Part shown: positions 59,837 to 64,000 of the stretch, one piece after another
How positions within the stretch are numbered: position 1 is the stretch's first letter
Layout: every line of letters starts with the position of its first letter
Notes under the pieces: generated by a model
The model's input: the letters and a program-made list of their open reading frames with translations, nothing else
What the model was told of the DNA's origin: nothing
The model's database searches: none
Translations under genes and position numbers: made by a program
Origin: Parietichytrium sp. I65-24A
Taxonomy: Eukaryota > Sar > Bigyra > Thraustochytrida > Thraustochytriidae
Direction: 5' to 3'
DNA length: 64,000 nucleotides
Assembly: GCA_012862575.1 (NCBI GenBank)
Contig: BLSF01000006.1
Location: 620,001 to 684,000 of the forward strand

Positions 59837-61564
59837 TCAATGGCTATCACTGCCACCTTGTCGAAGGCCGAGATCCATTGCCCGCAAGGCCGCCCGTGAC
59901 GAAGCCTCAGGGTCCCCTCCACATGCTTTGGCTCGAGAAAACCAGTCCCAAACCTTCGGAGAGCTAGGTACTCTGCAGCTTCGTTCGTTTATGAGAGCTT
60001 GCGCCAGGAGCAAATAGCCCATTTCCGAACCGGTTCGAGTACCCTCGGACAGGAACGGGCGGACGTCACCATCCGCAACTTTTCGAATGTCCTCTGTAAA
60101 GTGAGTCGGCACGTTTGCTGCCTTGAGGGAAGCAAAAATGAGCGTTTGCTCCAGCAGATCCTGTTCGACCTTGTTTCCCATGCTGTCGCCCCAGTGTTTC
60201 CGGGCAGCCATCAAATGATCAGTCGCCTCCGCAAAGTCCTCCTTTGCGAGAGAGACTAAGCCTCTCGCAACGGGGAGGTGCACATTCCTGCGAATGCTGG
60301 AAAGAGTGATAGCCGGAGGCAAAAAGATGGACTCTTGCTCATTGTCATGGCTTGGATCCACCTCCGTGTCCGCCCCCGCCTCCGTTCGGCTGAACCTGTC
60401 CATATCCGAAATGTACTTGTCTGCTTTGGCGAATTCCTTGCATCCGAGCAAGGTGCTTACACTGTACAGGTCGTGCATCAAATAGAGTTGAGTAGGCTTG
60501 CATTCCTCCACCATCGGCAAAATATCCCTGTAACGATCGCCCAAGAGCCTGGTCGCTCCCTCCCCAGAATTGGGGTTCTTGCCCAAAAATCTTCCAAAGA
60601 TTCCACTCTCGAATTTATTCTTTAAGCGCGCAACCTCGGAGACGAGAAACTCGTCCGTGAGTCCGGCAAGTTGCAGTCTCCAGAGTACAGAGGCGATAAA
60701 GTCCATGTTCTCGCGTGGATGGCGAAACAGATGCTCGTCCAGGAGGAAGAGCGCATTGCCGAATTTCGCCGGCTCGATCTCGAAGATAGCGTTCAACATA
60801 ATGAGCTCGCCGCTCATATAGCTGGTCTGATCCCCCGCGTGCTCGGTCGCGTACGAGTCCTTGAGCTCCGTAAGGAGACGTTTCCCCTCTCTGAACCGCC
60901 CCGACAGATAGAACCCTCTCGCCGCGGCTCTGATGGCGACCACATTTTCCTCCATCATGGCCAGCGACCGACCGGCGGCCTCTTCTCCCGCGTTCAAGAG
61001 CCCGTTCTGGAAAAGAACGTCAGCGTACAGCCCCACCACCGGCGAGTACCCTGGCACGCCCGGCTCCCAGCTCGGCAAGACCCTCTCCACCGCCGCCAGC
61101 GCGCACCGCGGTTTCCCCAGCATCGAGTACGCCGTGGTCACGCCCAGCACCGCCAGCGCGTCCAACGGGTTCACCACCAAGCAGTCCTCCCACATCCTGC
61201 TCGCCTGCCGCGCATCCCCTCGCGCCAACGCCGTCCCCGCGGCCACGTGCCTGCGCGCGTACTCGTCCATCGGGGACCCCCCCGTGCTCGCTTCCTCCGC
61301 CGCGGAACCCTTTTCGCCCGCCACCACCGCGCATGCCGCGCTCACGGCCTTCCCCAGCGCGCACCCCTCTTCCGCGAGGAACGGTCCGCGACCGAAGCCG
61401 GAGAGCGCCGTGCGGAGGTGCGCGTCCGCCTGGTCGCGCGCTCGCGAGGACGAGAAGACGAGCCCGGCGAATTCCGAGCGCACGTCCGAGGATGCCCTGG
61501 CCCAGTCGCCTTGCAGCGACCACCCGCCGCGACCTGCCGCGCTCAATGCCCTGCGCAGACCCAT
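59837..61564 (-). CDS. TPR-repeat protein, TTC38-like
   Basis: The 575-residue helical protein starts at the ATG at 61564. Tetratricopeptide-like helix pairs begin near residue 105 (HVAAGTALARGDARQASRMW, then NPLDALAVLGVTTAYSMLGK). They continue with YSPVVGLYADVLFQNGLLNA and AIRAAARGFYLSGRFREGKR. This arrangement matches the TTC38 family found in animals, bacteria and many protists, whose function is unknown. The human protein has 469 residues; the extra length here lies mainly at the N-terminus. The first 550 coding bases (61000-61564) are much richer in G and C than the rest of the window. The gene converges on the LOV-like/GCH2 gene, with only 226 bases between their stops. No intron was seen. 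Confidence 0.75.
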   Translation of the reverse strand: MGLRRALSAAGRGGWSLQGDWARASSDVRSEFAGLVFSSSRARDQADAHLRTALSGFGRGPFLAEEGCALGKAVSAACAVVAGEKGSAAEEASTGGSPMDEYARRHVAAGTALARGDARQASRMWEDCLVVNPLDALAVLGVTTAYSMLGKPRCALAAVERVLPSWEPGVPGYSPVVGLYADVLFQNGLLNAGEEAAGRSLAMMEENVVAIRAAARGFYLSGRFREGKRLLTELKDSYATEHAGDQTSYMSGELIMLNAIFEIEPAKFGNALFLLDEHLFRHPRENMDFIASVLWRLQLAGLTDEFLVSEVARLKNKFESGIFGRFLGKNPNSGEGATRLLGDRYRDILPMVEECKPTQLYLMHDLYSVSTLLGCKEFAKADKYISDMDRFSRTEAGADTEVDPSHDNEQESIFLPPAITLSSIRRNVHLPVARGLVSLAKEDFAEATDHLMAARKHWGDSMGNKVEQDLLEQTLIFASLKAANVPTHFTEDIRKVADGDVRPFLSEGTRTGSEMGYLLLAQALINERSCRVPSSPKVWDWFSRAKACGGDPEASSRAALRAMDLGLRQGGSDSH

Positions 61565-61790
61565 GCCGACAAGCCGACAAGCCCACCTACCCAAAATCGT
61601 AGGGCGCGCTAAAGTGTCCGCGTGTGTCGCGTTTGTATCGCGGAATTGTTCCGCGTGTTGTTGATGTGTCACGCCACGCGCGACCCACGCTCTTCTGAGG
61701 AGAGAGACCTTCTCGTCCAATTATAAAGGTTTTCCGGTTCTTGTCTGTGTTTTGGGGTTCTTCGCGGTTCTTGGGTTCTCCATAGTCGTG

Positions 61791-61820
61791 GTTCTTGGGT
61801 TCTTGGGTTCTTGGGTTCTT
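61791..61820. repeat. 8-nt tandem repeat, GTTCTTGG unit
   Basis: About four copies of GTTCTTGG lie about 227 bases upstream of the TTC38-like start codon. Confidence 0.85.
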
Positions 61821-61981
61821 CCGCCTCTTTGGTTTCTGTGGTTTCGTGACGTTCGTGACGTTCGTATTTGGCACGGTTTTCAGAGGGACCTTTGTTCGGC
61901 TGCAAGCGAAAAGAGGAAGATCAAAGGATCAGAGCTTGCGCAAGAGGCGAAAAAGGTGCATTTTATTTCAATTATCTAGAC

Positions 61982-62006
61982 ATGGAGATGGAGATGGAGA
62001 TGGAGG
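61982..62006. repeat. 6-nt tandem repeat, ATGGAG unit
   Basis: About four copies of ATGGAG lie just beyond the stop of the dioxygenase gene. Confidence 0.8.
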
Positions 62007-62099
62007 AGTTATTGCAGAGTCAGTCAAGGTGGGCGTGACGTAGACTGCGACGCACGGGCTGGCGGACAAAAACCGGATGTGAAGGAGCAAATGCGCTTG

Positions 62100-63122
62100 C
62101 TAGTATGGGATGGTGCCTGAGACCATGACGCGGTGCATTTCGCGACGCTCAGTATAGTCGGCATTGGCTGCGTGCTGCGTGTACCGGTTGTCCCACAGTA
62201 GTGCTTGTCCGGGCGACCAGTTGATGTCAAGGAACGACTCCGGGTGGGACATCGGCATTGCATCGATGTGGGCCAAAAGCCCAGCCAAAAGCTCGTCATC
62301 CGCACCCTCGATGCGCCGAGAAAATGCTCTATTCACAAAGAGCGATGGTCGGCCGTCGCGGTGGTCTTTGCGAATGACAGGATGTACTGCCTCAATGCCT
62401 GCCCCGTCGCTGTGGATGGACTGAAGCGAGCGAATGCAAGTCTGATTCTCGAGAGGAAGGGTGTCGAACGCGGCGCGCATGTCTAAAAAGTGTGTGTTCC
62501 CTCCGTGCGGAGGCAGCTCTCTAGAAACCAAGAACGCTGCGTATGGGGTCGCCTGGCGATAAGTCAGGTCCGAATGCCAGCCTTCACCAAATGCCACAAG
62601 GTCACTCGGCTCTTTAACTATACGTGTCACTTCGGACGGAAGCCCACCTGTTTGGGCTGCTCTGCGCATTGTAGAACCCAGTTGGTCTGCGCCCAGACCC
62701 GAAGCCGCTGCGCGTTGAACCTGCACCGGAGAGTTGAAGACTCCACGGCTGAGGTAGCTTGGTGTCCCTGAAATGGCCGGATCAACTGGTCCGATCATTT
62801 TAGACAGCTGAACTTGCACCTCAGGAGAGATTGTCTCCGAGACATTGTGCATCAACAACACAAGGTGGGTTTCTAAGGCATGCCGAAGCTGAGCCATTGT
62901 TTCGCCGTTGTCATGGAGCGCTTGAGAAGGATCAAACCCGTAAACCTCCGCGCCGAATGTCTTGCCCTCAAACGGGACAATTCGCAATTCTTTCGGGCCG
63001 TACTCCATGTACGTTGACGGATTACTTCCCAGCTCTTGTGGCAGGAAATAGTCCATCTCACCTCTTCTCTGCGAGATGGACCACATGACTGCAAGAAGCA
63101 GTCCCGCAGCCCAGTCCTTCAT
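62100..63122 (-). CDS. TauD/TfdA-family Fe(II)/2-oxoglutarate dioxygenase
   Basis: The 340-residue protein contains the iron-binding HxD pair (WHSDLTY, His183 and Asp185) and the distal His317 in NRYTQHAANADY. Arg331 in MHRVMVSG should bind the 2-oxoglutarate carboxylate. The order and spacing fit the TauD/TfdA fold, whose members hydroxylate taurine, sulfonates, aryloxyacids and other small acids. The first 20 residues (MKDWAAGLLLAVMWSISQRR) are hydrophobic and could be a signal peptide or anchor. That is unusual for the bacterial enzymes and suggests targeting. An extra loop of about 40 residues (130-170) separates the N-terminal part from the HxD motif. The substrate cannot be told. The ATG at 63122 is the first in frame. 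Confidence 0.88.
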   Translation of the reverse strand: MKDWAAGLLLAVMWSISQRRGEMDYFLPQELGSNPSTYMEYGPKELRIVPFEGKTFGAEVYGFDPSQALHDNGETMAQLRHALETHLVLLMHNVSETISPEVQVQLSKMIGPVDPAISGTPSYLSRGVFNSPVQVQRAAASGLGADQLGSTMRRAAQTGGLPSEVTRIVKEPSDLVAFGEGWHSDLTYRQATPYAAFLVSRELPPHGGNTHFLDMRAAFDTLPLENQTCIRSLQSIHSDGAGIEAVHPVIRKDHRDGRPSLFVNRAFSRRIEGADDELLAGLLAHIDAMPMSHPESFLDINWSPGQALLWDNRYTQHAANADYTERREMHRVMVSGTIPY

Positions 63123-63584
63123 CGTTTTGCTGCCAATCTATTGCCTTGCTGATCTGACTTGGAGTTTGGGATCTGCTCTCAACAGGCATCGACACTGTTC
63201 TTCAATCCGAGCGACCAGGGCGTAGAATCCCCGGAGAATCGTCACCAATGTCGAGAAAGCTTCTGAAACCTTGGTGAAAAAACATCGATCCGGGCTGATT
63301 TACACTATTGCCCCGATGCTGGTGGCAGGCTATGGCTCTAGCTAGATAACTTTCTATTGAAGCAACTATTAGAGCTCATTCATGGCATCCGGTAGTAGTA
63401 CGGTAGGTTTCAGTTCCGCAAAAATAGTGAGCAGCTGCCCTTTAAGTGAAGCCACGAAGTGAGAGCGTAAACAAACCCTATCGGAAGGTGGGGTGGCTGC
63501 CCTTACACAGGTTCAGACTTTTTGGAGGCAGCTGAAAAGCCAACGATGGGGGAGGGGAAGGGGAAGGTCAGGGTAGTTTTGCTT
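63123..63584. other. Intergenic region upstream of the dioxygenase
   Basis: This lies between the dioxygenase start (63122) and the end of the NDUFAF7-like gene (63585), both on the minus strand. It should carry the dioxygenase promoter and the 3' UTR of the next gene. Nothing more specific is visible. Confidence 0.5.
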
Positions 63585-64000
63585 TCAAGGTTTATCTACA
63601 GTTGGGATAGTTGGATTTGCCTTTGGAGGGAAACCGACAATGTCATCGCTGACCTGCAAAGTCCCTGGGACTGGCGCAACAACAGCCATTGCTTTGTAAG
63701 ATTGGCCCATCCCGTAAACTGGAGTACCGTCGTCGTCAATTTGGTCATGGTCCACCAGACGCTTGAAAGACATGAAAATATTCTCCTGAGTATCCTCGTC
63801 AGCTGTGCCCTGTAACAAAACTGCGACTCGAGTCTCGATTCCCATGTTTCGCAGGAAGTCCCCTTGCGTAATTGGCCCGTGGACCTCAACTTTGCATGTG
63901 CCGTCCTTCTTCGCAAGCTCTTTCGCGTAATTTTCCGTCACAGTGCGGAGGAACCGAAAGTCAACATCCGCGGAGAGATCAACCAAACCAGGCTCGGAGA
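63585..64000 (-). CDS. NDUFAF7-like protein arginine methyltransferase, C-terminal part
   Basis: The 137 visible residues are the end of a longer protein that runs past the right edge of the window. SEPGLVDLSADVDFRFLR, KVEVHGPITQGDFLRNMGIE and GMGQSYKAMAVV match the C-terminal part of NDUFAF7 (MidA, DUF185). This mitochondrial enzyme symmetrically dimethylates an arginine of NDUFS2 during complex I assembly. The reading frame is open to the edge and ends with a TGA at 63585. The catalytic SAM-binding half is outside the window, so activity cannot be judged. No intron is seen in the visible part. The assignment to the family is strong; the exact ortholog is likely but not proven. Confidence 0.88.
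   Translation of the reverse strand, partial: SEPGLVDLSADVDFRFLRTVTENYAKELAKKDGTCKVEVHGPITQGDFLRNMGIETRVAVLLQGTADEDTQENIFMSFKRLVDHDQIDDDGTPVYGMGQSYKAMAVVAPVPGTLQVSDDIVGFPPKANPTIPTVDKP

Larger units (their letters stand above)
61565..62099. other. Short intergenic stretch with two arrays
   Basis: This separates TTC38-like (promoter side) from the 3' end of the dioxygenase gene. It contains the arrays at 61791-61820 and 61982-62006. A TTTATAAT string on the minus strand, near 61719-61727, is about 155 bases before the TTC38-like ATG. No gene is seen. Confidence 0.5.

Overview
This is a nuclear genomic window from a protist. Long open reading frames of 240 to 1169 codons are interrupted by few, short GT-AG introns (seven found: 80, 86, 87, 107, 210, 75 and 81 nt). 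Genes lie on both strands without operons, and the proteins are eukaryotic organelle and cell-biology proteins: a mitochondrial carrier, EMC3, CEP41, a mitochondrial bS21-type ribosomal protein, an NDUFAF7-type complex I factor, a class C GPCR and an RBR ubiquitin ligase. CEP41 implies a ciliated or flagellated cell. An intron-poor, ciliated protist with GABA-B-like receptors and UDP-galactopyranose mutase would fit a stramenopile, for example a thraustochytrid-like labyrinthulomycete. That placement is inference and weak. No rRNA, tRNA, CRISPR, prokaryotic operon or recognisable transposon was found.

Layout. 1-6.4 kb: citrate-type mitochondrial carrier (+), PC4/SUB1 coactivator with two introns (+), ZNHIT2-like zinc finger (-), coiled-coil protein (-). 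6.4-9.4 kb: gene-poor. 9.4-15.3 kb: large unrecognised protein (+) facing a GABA-B-like class C GPCR (-). 15.3-21.7 kb: gene-free. 21.7-30.7 kb: GPR107/TMEM87-type seven-TM protein (+), membrane-anchored UDP-galactopyranose mutase with an extra C-terminal domain (-), WW/IQ/ankyrin scaffold (+). 30.7-36 kb: orphan basic protein (+), a split bS21m gene (-), CEP41 (+). 36.7-38.8 kb: Q-rich nuclear-type regulator (-). 38.8-46.4 kb: gene-free, repeat-rich. 46.4-54.1 kb: vWA-RBR E3 ligase (-), Smr-domain protein (+), alpha/beta hydrolase with a ubiquitin-interacting motif (-). 55.6-64 kb: a 39-residue Cys-rich protein (+), EMC3 (-), a LOV-like/GTP cyclohydrolase II fusion (+), a TTC38-like TPR protein (-), a TauD-type dioxygenase (-), and the C-terminal part of NDUFAF7 running off the window (-).

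The genes form no single pathway. The most notable items are: the LOV-like domain fused to a flavin-biosynthesis-type enzyme; the three-part UDP-galactopyranose mutase; the vWA-RBR ligase; the bS21m gene split by an intron full of microsatellite; and the habit of different short tandem arrays (5-10 nt units) sitting just upstream of start codons of unrelated genes.
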